DNA from: Thalassomonas viridans
Lineage (GTDB): Bacteria > Pseudomonadota > Gammaproteobacteria > Enterobacterales > Alteromonadaceae
DNA: 64,000 nt
Direction: 5' to 3'
Assembly (NCBI RefSeq): GCF_000948985.2
Contig: NZ_CP059733.1
Coordinates: forward strand, 2,728,001-2,792,000
In this document: positions 9,068 through 17,700 of the stretch, one piece after another
Position numbering within the stretch: position 1 is the stretch's first letter
Layout of the letters: each line of letters opens with the position of its first letter
The notes under the pieces: generated by a model
The model's input: only the letters and a program-made list of their open reading frames with translations
What the model was told of the DNA's origin: nothing
The model's database searches: none
Program-made: the position numbers and the translations under genes

Positions 9068-10051
9068 ATGTCCGGTAAAAAGCTGTTATTACTCTTGTGG
9101 TTGAGTATTTTATTTTCGGGACCGGGGGCTTTTGCCGGTGAAAAGGAGGCAAACGGCATTCACCGGCCTGCGCAAACCACCAAGGTATCCGTTGGTTCGC
9201 TGTTTGAAATCGGCAATTTTCCCTCTGCATATGTTGACCCGCGCAAGGTGCAAATCTGGCTGCCTCCGGGCTATCAGGAGAAACAGCGGCAAGGGGGTCG
9301 TTATGCCGTGCTTTATATGCATGACGGGCAAATGTTGTTTGACGGCAAGACTACCTGGAATGGGCAGGAATGGGGCCTGGATGAAAGCGCCGGTCTGTTG
9401 CAGTCAGGCGGCAAGATAAAAGATTTTATCGTTGTGGGGATTTTTAATGGCGGAGCCGACCGCCGCAGCGAATATTTTCCGCAGAAAGCGTTTCTGTCTT
9501 TGCCCAAGCAAACTCAGGCGGAGCTATACCGGGGCGAGCGCCGGCCGGGGGAAGCGCTTTTTAGCCGGCCCGTTAACTCGGATGCCTATCTTAAGTTTAT
9601 CGTACATGAGCTTAAGCCTTATATAGACCAGCATTTTGCGGTGAAAACCGACCGGGAGCATACTTACATTATGGGCGCCAGCATGGGAGGATTGATCTCC
9701 CTGTACGCTCTGACCGAATATCCCGATGTTTTTGGCGGCGCTGCCTGCTTGTCCACCCACTGGCCGGGGGTTGCGCCTTCGGACGATAACCCGGTACCGG
9801 CAAGCTTTTATGCCTACCTGAAAAAACATTTACCTAAGGCCGGGGAGCACAAACTCTACTTTGATTTCGGTACCGAAACCCTGGACGCTTTTTATCCGCC
9901 ACTGCAGTGGCAGGTGGATAAAATCCTGCAAAGCAAAGGCTATGATGTCGGCAACTGGCTTACCAAAGAGTTTACCGGCGCGGAACATAACGAAGACGCC
10001 TGGCGCAGCCGCTTGCATATTCCACTGACTTTTTTGCTGGCACAGCCATAA
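9068..10051 (+). CDS. Secreted alpha/beta-hydrolase esterase (esterase D/Fes-like)
   Basis: A 327-residue protein with a signal peptide (MSGKKLLLLLWLSILF, cleavage near AFAGE). The fold is that of the putative esterase family: 'VLYMHDGQMLFDG' near residue 81 and the nucleophile elbow GASMGG with Ser205. The 'EHNEDAW' segment near the end fits the catalytic His. AGGAAAT precedes the ATG. Such proteins hydrolyse carboxylic esters, for example of sugars or siderophores. The preceding flavoprotein gene ends 138 bases upstream, so co-transcription is possible. The natural substrate is unknown. Confidence 0.85.
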   Translation: MSGKKLLLLLWLSILFSGPGAFAGEKEANGIHRPAQTTKVSVGSLFEIGNFPSAYVDPRKVQIWLPPGYQEKQRQGGRYAVLYMHDGQMLFDGKTTWNGQEWGLDESAGLLQSGGKIKDFIVVGIFNGGADRRSEYFPQKAFLSLPKQTQAELYRGERRPGEALFSRPVNSDAYLKFIVHELKPYIDQHFAVKTDREHTYIMGASMGGLISLYALTEYPDVFGGAACLSTHWPGVAPSDDNPVPASFYAYLKKHLPKAGEHKLYFDFGTETLDAFYPPLQWQVDKILQSKGYDVGNWLTKEFTGAEHNEDAWRSRLHIPLTFLLAQP

Positions 10052-10137
10052 ATTTTCTTACCGTATGAATTTATTGAAAAAACACTGCGGTAATATGGTG
10101 TAATGTTTAAATGTCAGATCCTATCTACACTTGTTTA

Positions 10138-10300
10138 CAGAGGCGGTTGCTTTGAAAGAACAAATACGAACCAGAGGCGGTTAGTATGAAAGGGCGGAAA
10201 GGCTTAAAAACCTTATCGCCCGTTCTACAGCAGTTAGCCGAGTTGAGTTACGTCAGACTCCCCCGTTATTCTGCCTTTGAGTGGGATAGCGGGGTTTTTT
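10138..10300 (+). ncRNA. Candidate small RNA or leader-peptide region with terminator
   Basis: The gap holds two direct copies of CAGAGGCGGTT-4N-TGAAAG (10138-10158 and 10172-10192, 34 bases apart). A hairpin follows (GGGCG/CGCCC with inner AAGG/CCTT, 10192-10221), then a strong terminator (CCCCGTTAT/ATAGCGGGG plus T6, 10261-10300). Possible -35 TTGAAA near 10074. A 44-codon frame begins at ATG 10185 behind GAGGCGG but runs through the terminator. It may instead be the long 3' end of the esterase transcript. No known RNA family is recognised. Confidence 0.35.
10261..10300 (+). terminator. Rho-independent terminator
   Basis: CCCCGTTATT pairs with GATAGCGGGG (one G-T pair at least) around a 14-base loop, followed directly by TTTTTT. 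It ends plus-strand transcription before the convergent helicase gene. Confidence 0.75.
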
Positions 10301-10335
10301 GTTTTACAGGTTTTATTTAAGTGCTAGTCGCCGAT

Positions 10336-13167
10336 TTATGCCCGGCGGCGATCTTTAGCGATGGTTTCACTGTATTGGCAATAGGGATAATTGGAGCAGC
10401 TGTAAAAGCTCCCGTGCGGTCCCGTTTTTTGGCTTAAAATTCCTGTTTTACAGACGTTGCAATTGCTTGGTGGCGTAGCGGGCTGAGCCTGAGGTTTTGT
10501 CTTTGTTACCAGTCTTTTTATCGGGTACTTATCTGCGATCAACTCCTGAATAAACTTACTTGGGCTGTGCAGCTCTGCCAGCAAGTACACATGATGTTTG
10601 GCCCGGGTGAGGGCCACATAAAACAACCGGCGCTCTTCGGCGTCGGCATAGGCCGGTTTTTGGGCATCATCCGACTCCAGGGGCAATAAGGCATCTACCG
10701 GTAAAGGGTCGCTTTTTTCTGCCGGAAATCCGTGTTTTCCCTGGTGCAGGCCCAGTACCAGAACAAAATCGCCTTCCATCCCTTTGCTGGCATGGATGCT
10801 AAGGGCACGGATGGTCAGCATTGGAAATTGCTGTGCTAATTCCTGCAAAGCCTGCTTATCCGGCAGCAGGTGATGATATCGCGCCAGCAACAATACCGAT
10901 GACGGACTGTTTGGATTTTGCCGTGCTGAGCTGATGTCTTTTAAGATATCTGCTATCGCGGTTAACTGCGCCCCGTTGCGGGCATGGTGCTTATCTTCCT
11001 CCTGATTGCCGGTAAATTCTTGCTGCAGCAGGGAGACCGCCGGCGTGTTCACTTGTTTTAAGGTGGTAAGTGTTTTAGTTAACTGTGCCGGATTCTGGCT
11101 GACAAAACGGCTGGCAATATCACAGATACTGTTGTTAAAGCGGAAGGTTTTATCTAGCGTAGTGATACAGGTATGACCGAAATAACTGGAAAATTGCCGG
11201 GTTAAGCCGACGTCTGAGCCGGCAAAGCGGTAAATGGCCTGCCAGTCATCGCCGACGCAAAACAGGGAAGCGCTGTCGACGGCATCGCGCAATGCTTTGA
11301 TTAATCTGGCCCGTGGCGCAGAAATATCCTGGAATTCATCCACCATGATATAGGACCAGGGACTGATGAATTGTCCCGACCGGATATAAGCGGTGGCCCG
11401 GTTGATCATGTCATCGAAGTCTATGTGCTGCTCTTTGGCCAGCATGGCCTGGTAGGCCTGATAAAGCGGGGCCAGCAGCTGCAGGGTTAACTCAACCTGA
11501 TATGCGCCGTCGTGTCGCAGGGCTTCGGGCTTGCCAGCATAAAAGGCTTTAAGCTGCCTGCTCAGGCTATGGTTGTCAAAGTCGCCGGCCTTATACAGGG
11601 TCAGTATTTGGCACAGTAACTTGTCAAGCGCTGCTAAGGCGCCATTGTCACGGAATATGGTCAGCAGGGCCTGGTCGCTTTGCGGGGTGAAAGGCACCGC
11701 ATTTTGTTCCAGTTGCTCTTGTAGTGCCAGGGTTAATTTTCCGGCGGTTAATGCTGTCTCGTCCAGTTCGATCAAACGGCTGTTGTCGCTGTGGTGAAGC
11801 TGGCGTTGCCACAGGATGTGTTGGCGGTAATTTTTGCTGTCGATAAAATCCGGGGTCTGCCCGTTATCCCTGAGGTGACGAAATTCGATGACTATCCCAT
11901 ACCCGGGCAAATAAAATGCTGGTTTATAGGGGCGAAAATCCGGTGTTTTAACCGCAGTTGTTCGGAGATTGTGCTCCTTGCCCGGGGCTGTATAGGGCTG
12001 ACGGTAGCGATAGTCGATGCCTGATTTATATAAATAATCGGCAATAAGCAGCTCGGCGTAACTGTGGACTTTTTCTCCCGCCAGGCTGAGGATGCGGTTA
12101 TCTTTAAGGTAGGCGATGTGCTCCGCCATAGTGGTGAAATCAAAAGCGCTGCGGATGGGATAGCGAAAGCGTTCAAGATAACTTAACACCAGGGCAGGGT
12201 AGTCGCTATGGGGGCTTGGCTCAGCCAGCAGCCGATTGAGTTGCTGTTCCAGCCATAATTGTTTGGCGTCTTCATCCTGGGCCAGCGGCGTTAACGCCGG
12301 CGGCTTGCCCTCTACCCGGGTGATAATGGCCTGCCCCAGGGCATGGAAAGTGGAGGCCTTGATGTCATCCCGGCCCAGGCGTTGCTTGAGCCTGTCGTCC
12401 ATTTCTTTGGCGGCCTTGTTGCCAAAGGCGAGCAGTAAAATTTCACCGGGATCGGCCTGTTTGCTTTGCAGCAAATAACCGGTACGCCCCACCATGACGC
12501 TGGTTTTCCCGGTACCGGCTCCTGCCAGTACCAGGTTATTGTGTTCGTCCGTGATACAGGCGATTTGCTGGCGCTGTGTTAACGGGTTGGCCTCTACTTG
12601 TTGGAAAAAATCGTTAAAGCTGTGCTGCTGGTGGCGGATAAACTCCTGCCGGTACTGTTGCAGGTCTTTTTCAGACCACAGGCTCAGGTGCTGCAGGCGT
12701 TTAAAGGCCTGGCGCAGTTCATCTGTTAAGCCTTTTAGCGGCAGGGTTTCCGGCCAGGGCGTCAGGGCTGTTTGCGCGCAATTTTTAATGTCTAGCCAGG
12801 TTTGCTGACGCAAATAGCGTTTGCTTTTCCCCGGGTGCAATAACTGGTAGCAGTGGTTGGCGGCCTCAATCAGTTGCCGGCCATGGGTACGGCACCAGGC
12901 CAGTGTTGCCTGCTCAAGCATTGCCTGTGCCTGATGCTTTGGCAGCCAGCTAAAACGGTAAACCCGGCCCTGGTGCTGCCAGTTGAGGGCGGCAAAGAAA
13001 AAGCCGTGGTCAATTTGCGGCAGGTTGGGCATATCCTGCCAGGGGAAGTCTTGTTCTGAGCCGCTGCGGTTATCGGATAAGGCGTGTTCACTCAGGTGTA
13101 AATAATGCTTATTTCGGGTCAGTACATTGATCAGCCAGTGGGGTTTGATACTCAGGTTTAACTTCAA
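10336..13167 (-). CDS. helD: UvrD-family DNA helicase, HelD (helicase IV)-like, with nuclease-like insertion and C-terminal zinc finger
   Basis: A 943-residue superfamily 1 helicase, longer than E. coli helicase IV. Walker A 'LAGAGTGKTSV' is near residue 215, motif II 'VDEFQDIS' and 'VGDDWQAIYRFAG' follow, and 'EERRLFYVALTRAKH' is motif VI. The first ~200 residues match the HelD N-terminal region. An insertion around residues 380-450 ('YRYRQPY', 'TPDFRPYKPAFYLPGYGIVIEF') resembles a restriction-endonuclease-like fold seen in some UvrD relatives. The last ~40 residues carry four Cys (CNVCK ... CSNYPYC) as in topoisomerase-type zinc fingers. Likely role: DNA repair or recombination. It is a stand-alone gene, convergent with the esterase. 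Confidence 0.88.
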   Translation of the reverse strand: MKLNLSIKPHWLINVLTRNKHYLHLSEHALSDNRSGSEQDFPWQDMPNLPQIDHGFFFAALNWQHQGRVYRFSWLPKHQAQAMLEQATLAWCRTHGRQLIEAANHCYQLLHPGKSKRYLRQQTWLDIKNCAQTALTPWPETLPLKGLTDELRQAFKRLQHLSLWSEKDLQQYRQEFIRHQQHSFNDFFQQVEANPLTQRQQIACITDEHNNLVLAGAGTGKTSVMVGRTGYLLQSKQADPGEILLLAFGNKAAKEMDDRLKQRLGRDDIKASTFHALGQAIITRVEGKPPALTPLAQDEDAKQLWLEQQLNRLLAEPSPHSDYPALVLSYLERFRYPIRSAFDFTTMAEHIAYLKDNRILSLAGEKVHSYAELLIADYLYKSGIDYRYRQPYTAPGKEHNLRTTAVKTPDFRPYKPAFYLPGYGIVIEFRHLRDNGQTPDFIDSKNYRQHILWQRQLHHSDNSRLIELDETALTAGKLTLALQEQLEQNAVPFTPQSDQALLTIFRDNGALAALDKLLCQILTLYKAGDFDNHSLSRQLKAFYAGKPEALRHDGAYQVELTLQLLAPLYQAYQAMLAKEQHIDFDDMINRATAYIRSGQFISPWSYIMVDEFQDISAPRARLIKALRDAVDSASLFCVGDDWQAIYRFAGSDVGLTRQFSSYFGHTCITTLDKTFRFNNSICDIASRFVSQNPAQLTKTLTTLKQVNTPAVSLLQQEFTGNQEEDKHHARNGAQLTAIADILKDISSARQNPNSPSSVLLLARYHHLLPDKQALQELAQQFPMLTIRALSIHASKGMEGDFVLVLGLHQGKHGFPAEKSDPLPVDALLPLESDDAQKPAYADAEERRLFYVALTRAKHHVYLLAELHSPSKFIQELIADKYPIKRLVTKTKPQAQPATPPSNCNVCKTGILSQKTGPHGSFYSCSNYPYCQYSETIAKDRRRA

Positions 13168-13353
13168 AGGGGAGCGCTCATTTTTCTTATTGATTTGCTT
13201 AAATGCCGGTGAACCGGAGCATAAAGCTCATAGCTGGCGACACTTAATCCCGGCAGTGTAAGGGATTTTATCGGAGGAGTATATGGCTAATTTGGCGTTG
13301 CTGCGTCCTTCCTGTGACGGGAAAAGGCGGGTTATGCCGTTAAAGCCAGCCGA

Positions 13354-14139
13354 TTAAGGCTCGGAGGTATTTGGTTGCGACTTGTCTGTCGGCTGCCATT
13401 CAAATGTTTTGGTGACTTTATAGTCGAAATCAAGGTAGTGGTCGGCGAGGATTTTTTTCAGGGTACCTTCATGTTTCATTTGTTGCAGGGCGGGGGAGAT
13501 CTTATCAACAAAAGCCTGTCCTTGCGGGGTATTCCAAACCACTATGTAATCGTAACCTATATCGACAGGAAAGCTTTCGTCGTAATTCAGTTGTTCTAAA
13601 TAAGGGAGCCAGTCGGGAAGAAAACCTAAAATGGCATCGACACGGCCATTGTTTAGTTTATCCAGCTGTGCCTTTTCGTCACTGATGTAATAGACCTGAA
13701 TACCCCTGTTGATCAGGGACTGGTATGAGCCCTCATAACCAAAAACCCCGCCGACCCGTTTTCCTTTGAGTTGGGCATAACTGGAAATTGCTGTCTGGTC
13801 TTTGCGGGTGAAAATATAGAGTTTATAGATGCCTATAGGGTAGGTAGTAATGATTTCATTTCTGCTGATTTCCTCTTTGAAGGCATCTATCATCAGGTAA
13901 ATTGCCAGGGACTTTTTATGTTTAAAAGTTTCTACTGCCCGCTTCAGGGGATAGAATGTTTCAACAAGTTCAATACCGCTGCGCTGTGCCGCCTGGTGTA
14001 ATATTTGTTGGTAGGGGCCTGTACCCTGCTGGTTGATGATATCCAATATAGGTCCGGCAACAATAGTGACTTCCTGCGCCCACAGTGTTTGCCACAGGGA
14101 AGAGCATAGAAGCAAGAGCGCGCTAAGTGATTTTGCCAT
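13354..14139 (-). CDS. Periplasmic solute-binding protein (amino-acid-binding type)
   Basis: A 261-residue protein with a signal peptide (MAKSLSALLLLCSSL, cleavage near LWAQE). The remainder fits the bacterial extracellular solute-binding family 3 fold ('PLKRAVETFKHKK', 'QLKGKRVGGVFGYEG', 'GRVDAILGF', 'VDKISPALQQMKHEGTLKKIL'). No ABC permease or ATPase is adjacent. Such orphan proteins are common in Alteromonadales and may serve sensing. A second member of the type is at 22837. Ligand unknown. Confidence 0.82.
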   Translation of the reverse strand: MAKSLSALLLLCSSLWQTLWAQEVTIVAGPILDIINQQGTGPYQQILHQAAQRSGIELVETFYPLKRAVETFKHKKSLAIYLMIDAFKEEISRNEIITTYPIGIYKLYIFTRKDQTAISSYAQLKGKRVGGVFGYEGSYQSLINRGIQVYYISDEKAQLDKLNNGRVDAILGFLPDWLPYLEQLNYDESFPVDIGYDYIVVWNTPQGQAFVDKISPALQQMKHEGTLKKILADHYLDFDYKVTKTFEWQPTDKSQPNTSEP

Positions 14140-14315
14140 ATACAGCTTTATAACATCTGGTATCGATTTGCTTCATTCTCCTATAAACTGACTGCATTGT
14201 CATTGGTCTTCTTTTGACACTTTTGGCGGCTCCTGTATCTGCCGTTAACAGGTTTTGGTCGTGTGTTAAAGTCGGCTTATGGTAGCGGATTTTGCACAGG
14301 TAGAGAGGAAGTAAA

Positions 14316-14546
14316 TTGGTTTCGTTTAATATCAGCCGCATCAATACGCCAGAGGGCATATTCAGGTTAGCGGGAGCCTGGTGCCGGCAGAGCGGTCTTG
14401 AAGAAGATCTCAAAATAGAGAGTATCGAAATATTAGGTACGGACGGTTGGGTGGCGTTAAAACTGTCGCAACCACAAGTAGCGGCATTAACCGGTAAGCT
14501 GGCGCCGCAGCTGCTGGCGCATTTGTTGGGACAAGATCAGGCCTGA
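14316..14546 (+). CDS. Small protein of unknown function
   Basis: A 76-residue soluble protein. The likely start is TTG at 14316, because AGAGAGGAAG lies 5-6 bases upstream and no ATG fits. No signal peptide, membrane segment or known motif is seen. It is divergent from the solute-binding protein and followed by the second palindromic repeat. The start and reality of this gene are moderately supported by its good ribosome binding site. Confidence 0.55.
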   Translation: MVSFNISRINTPEGIFRLAGAWCRQSGLEEDLKIESIEILGTDGWVALKLSQPQVAALTGKLAPQLLAHLLGQDQA

Positions 14547-14611
14547 TTTGAGATTTACCAGACCCGAACCGCTCTGTTTTTATTGTCCCGATTGCGGTTT
14601 ATAAAGATATT

Positions 14612-14770
14612 ATACCAAACGAAATAATGAATCGATCACCTTCAATGGTCTAAACAGTCAACTTCTTCGTTGCGCTCAATCCCAATAGCTGGCTATTGCT
14701 CAATCACGCGCCTTGAACTTGACTGTTTATCCTCATTGAATCTTGATCGATTCTTTATTACGTTTGGTAT
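14612..14770. repeat. MITE-like palindromic repeat, copy 2 (short form)
   Basis: 159 bases flanked by ATACCAAACG inverted ends. The left arm (14612-14690) and right arm (14695-14770) are nearly reverse complements along their whole length. It matches copy 1 (890-1146) but lacks about 100 central bases. Its last base is the first base of the TTA that forms the stop codon of the large minus-strand gene, so the element abuts that gene exactly. Confidence 0.82.
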
Positions 14771-17700
14771 TACAAAGAGCCGATAAATTTGAGCAGGGCG
14801 GTCTTGTCACCGGCGCTGAGGTTTCGATAGGCGTCGGCTGCGGCCTGGCCTTCTCCGCCGTGCCAGAGGATGGCTTCATCTAAAGTACGGGCGCGGCCGT
14901 CGTGCAAGTAGCCGTGCTTTGGCGTGCAGGTTTCGTTGCCGTCCAGGCCAAAAGCGACGCCCCCCGGGATACCTGTGACACCGCCGGTAACACAGGCCGC
15001 CAGGCCCACACCCCACAAGGGAGCTGTGCGCCACTCGGCCCCTGTTGCCAGTCCTTCGCCTAAGTTGTCGGCAAGGCCGGGCCCCATGTCGTGTAACAAC
15101 ATATCCGTGTACGGGTAGATGGTTTGGCTGCGCAGCTCTGCCAGCGGGTGAAATTCGCTGGTTTCAAAGCTCTCGATATGACAGACGTTGCAGCTGATGT
15201 TATTAAAGACCTGTTTGCCGCGCAGCACTTCGGGGTCGTTATAATCCCGCAGGGATCTTACGCCGAGCAGGGAAATATATTTTACCAGGTTTTCCAGGTG
15301 TTCATCGGCCAGCTGGCTGCCAGAGCGGGCACAGTCGGTTTGTGCGCTGCCGCAGTCGGGATTCGGTAATATTGAGGTCATTACCCCCATATCGACATTA
15401 AGCGCCATTGCTACCTGGTGTTCAATGCTGGCGTTGCCTGCCTTGTAGCCAAAACGCCCTAAACGCGTCTCTCCCGTGACAGGGTCGAGTACTTTGGCTG
15501 CCTTGCCCGAGATGCCGTCGCCGTTGCTGTCGTTTTCATCCGCCAGGGCAAGAATACTGCTCTCGGGGATGGCTTCAAGCAGGCCCAGGCCGTTGAGCTG
15601 CGGCGTGATCCGCGCAGAAAACTGCTCCGGGGTAATGCCGCTAAATTGGTAGTTGGGGGAGCGCAATCCGTTAGCTTCTGTCCACGAGGCTATCGAGGCA
15701 GAACCTTCACCGACGGCGCCGCTGGCGCGCCCCTGCAGTACCCGGCCCAGTTCGGGGTGGGGGTTGCCGTTTACATCGCCGACTTTAAAGACCCATTTCT
15801 CCAGTGCCTTGCCCGGCTCGGCCGCTACGGCGCGGCCGTTGCGCACATGGCAGCTGCTGCAGCGTTCATTGATGTAATGGCGTTCGGTTAAGCCGGCAAC
15901 CTCTTCGAAGACGCCGTTTTCCGCGTTTTCGTCGTGGCTGCCGTCGACAAAGGAGCTGTGGTGGAGGCGACGGCCCAATACCCAGGGCTGGCCGTTGTCG
16001 TAAGCAAGGTTGGTGGCCATCTGCTGGAAGTGGCCGTCGGGCTCTGCGGTCATTTGCACATGCAAGCTGGTATCGCCGCCGGCGCGGGCAGACTCAGGTA
16101 TCGGGACAGAATCGCGCTGGAAAGTTTTGCCGCCGACAAAGGCTTCCTTGTCGGTAACATCCCAGGGCACTATGCCTTCACCGACTATATATAAGTAGGT
16201 GGTGCCGTAGTAGTTGGCGCGTCCCCGCGCCAGAGTTGCCGCGTCGAGGAACTGGCTGATTTCAAATTCGAGCTTGTCGCCAATCTGGATAGGGCGGTTT
16301 TCCCGGCAGTTCCAGCTTTCTTCCTTGACATAGTTGCGGTTGTCCTGGGTGGTCATTACGCCGTTGCCGCAATACTCCGCCAGGGTGTTGTTGCCCATAT
16401 ACCACCAGCGGTTTTCCGCCTGCAGGTCGTCGAGTTTGTTCAGGGTTTTAACATTCATGCGGATACTGCTGCCGCCTTTGGCGACATAATCTATGATCTC
16501 GATGGCGGCGGTGCGGTCTTCCCAGTAAAAGCTGAGGAAGTGATCATAGGCCTGAAAATGGTTTTCTTTGGCGTGGCGGTCACGTGCCCGGTCGGAAAAC
16601 CGGGTGACCAGGGCATCGCCCCGGTCGAAGGTGATGGCATCGGCAAGCGGCGTGCTTTCATCGTACAGGGGGACTATTTCCCCCAGCGTTTGGCCGTAAC
16701 CGACCGTCCACCAGAGGTTATTTTGGCCCTGGCCGCCGGTTTGTCCCGCAGCACTGTCGCCGCTATAAAAATACAGGGGCTTTCCCAGGTAAGCCACCTG
16801 GAAAGTACCGTTGCCCCGATCGACTGTGCTTAAATCGCTCTGGTGAGGGATGCCCGAAGGCACCCCGTCTGTAACCAGCAGCGGCGGCCAGCTTTGGGCG
16901 CAGGCATCAAAGCAGTTGCTCTGGCCGGTGCTGTCGTTATCAAAGCTGTATAAGGTAAAGCCGGGAAAAGGGGAGTCGGCTCCCCCCACCAGCAGGCCAT
17001 TGGCGCTGGCCACTTCCTGATTAACTAGGGTGTTTACCGGGCAGCCGTTGTTATCTACCTGGGTGCCCGGGGGAGTGTCTGCGCATAAATCGCGGCTGTC
17101 GGGGATACCGTCGCCATCGCTGTCCGGGGCCGGGGTATCCGGCCCGTCCGGTGTTGATGCAACCTGGTAAGTAGGTTGGGGCGGGGTATCTATGGCGCCT
17201 GTGGGAGTGTTATAGGTAAACCAGTAATCTATGCTGTCCCCCGGGGTCAGTCCTTCTACCGTATAGGTTTTTTGGTTGCCGATCGCCGCCATAGTGACGT
17301 TTTGCTGGGTACCCTTGTTGACCTTGTAATGGACTATGGCCCAGTCGCTGGTGTTGACATAAAAGTTGACGGCAGTGGTGCTCGGCTGGGTAATGCCAAA
17401 ATCGTCGTCAGGGGTAGGTTCAGGCTCAGGAGTAGTTACCGGGCAGCCTGAGTTGTCAACCTGAGTGCCCGCAGGCGTCCCCGGGCATAAATCACTGCTG
17501 TCCGGTACGCCGTCATTGTCGCTGTCGTTTGGGGTGGTGCTGCCCGTGACCGTGTAGCTGGGCTGAGACGGGGTATCGATAGCACCGGTTGGCGTGTTGT
17601 AGGTAAACCAGTAGTCTATGCTGTCTCCCGGGTTTAGTCCGGTGACTGTGTATTCGTTGCGCGAGCCGTTGTGCGTCATCTGCACGTTAAGCTGGCCACC

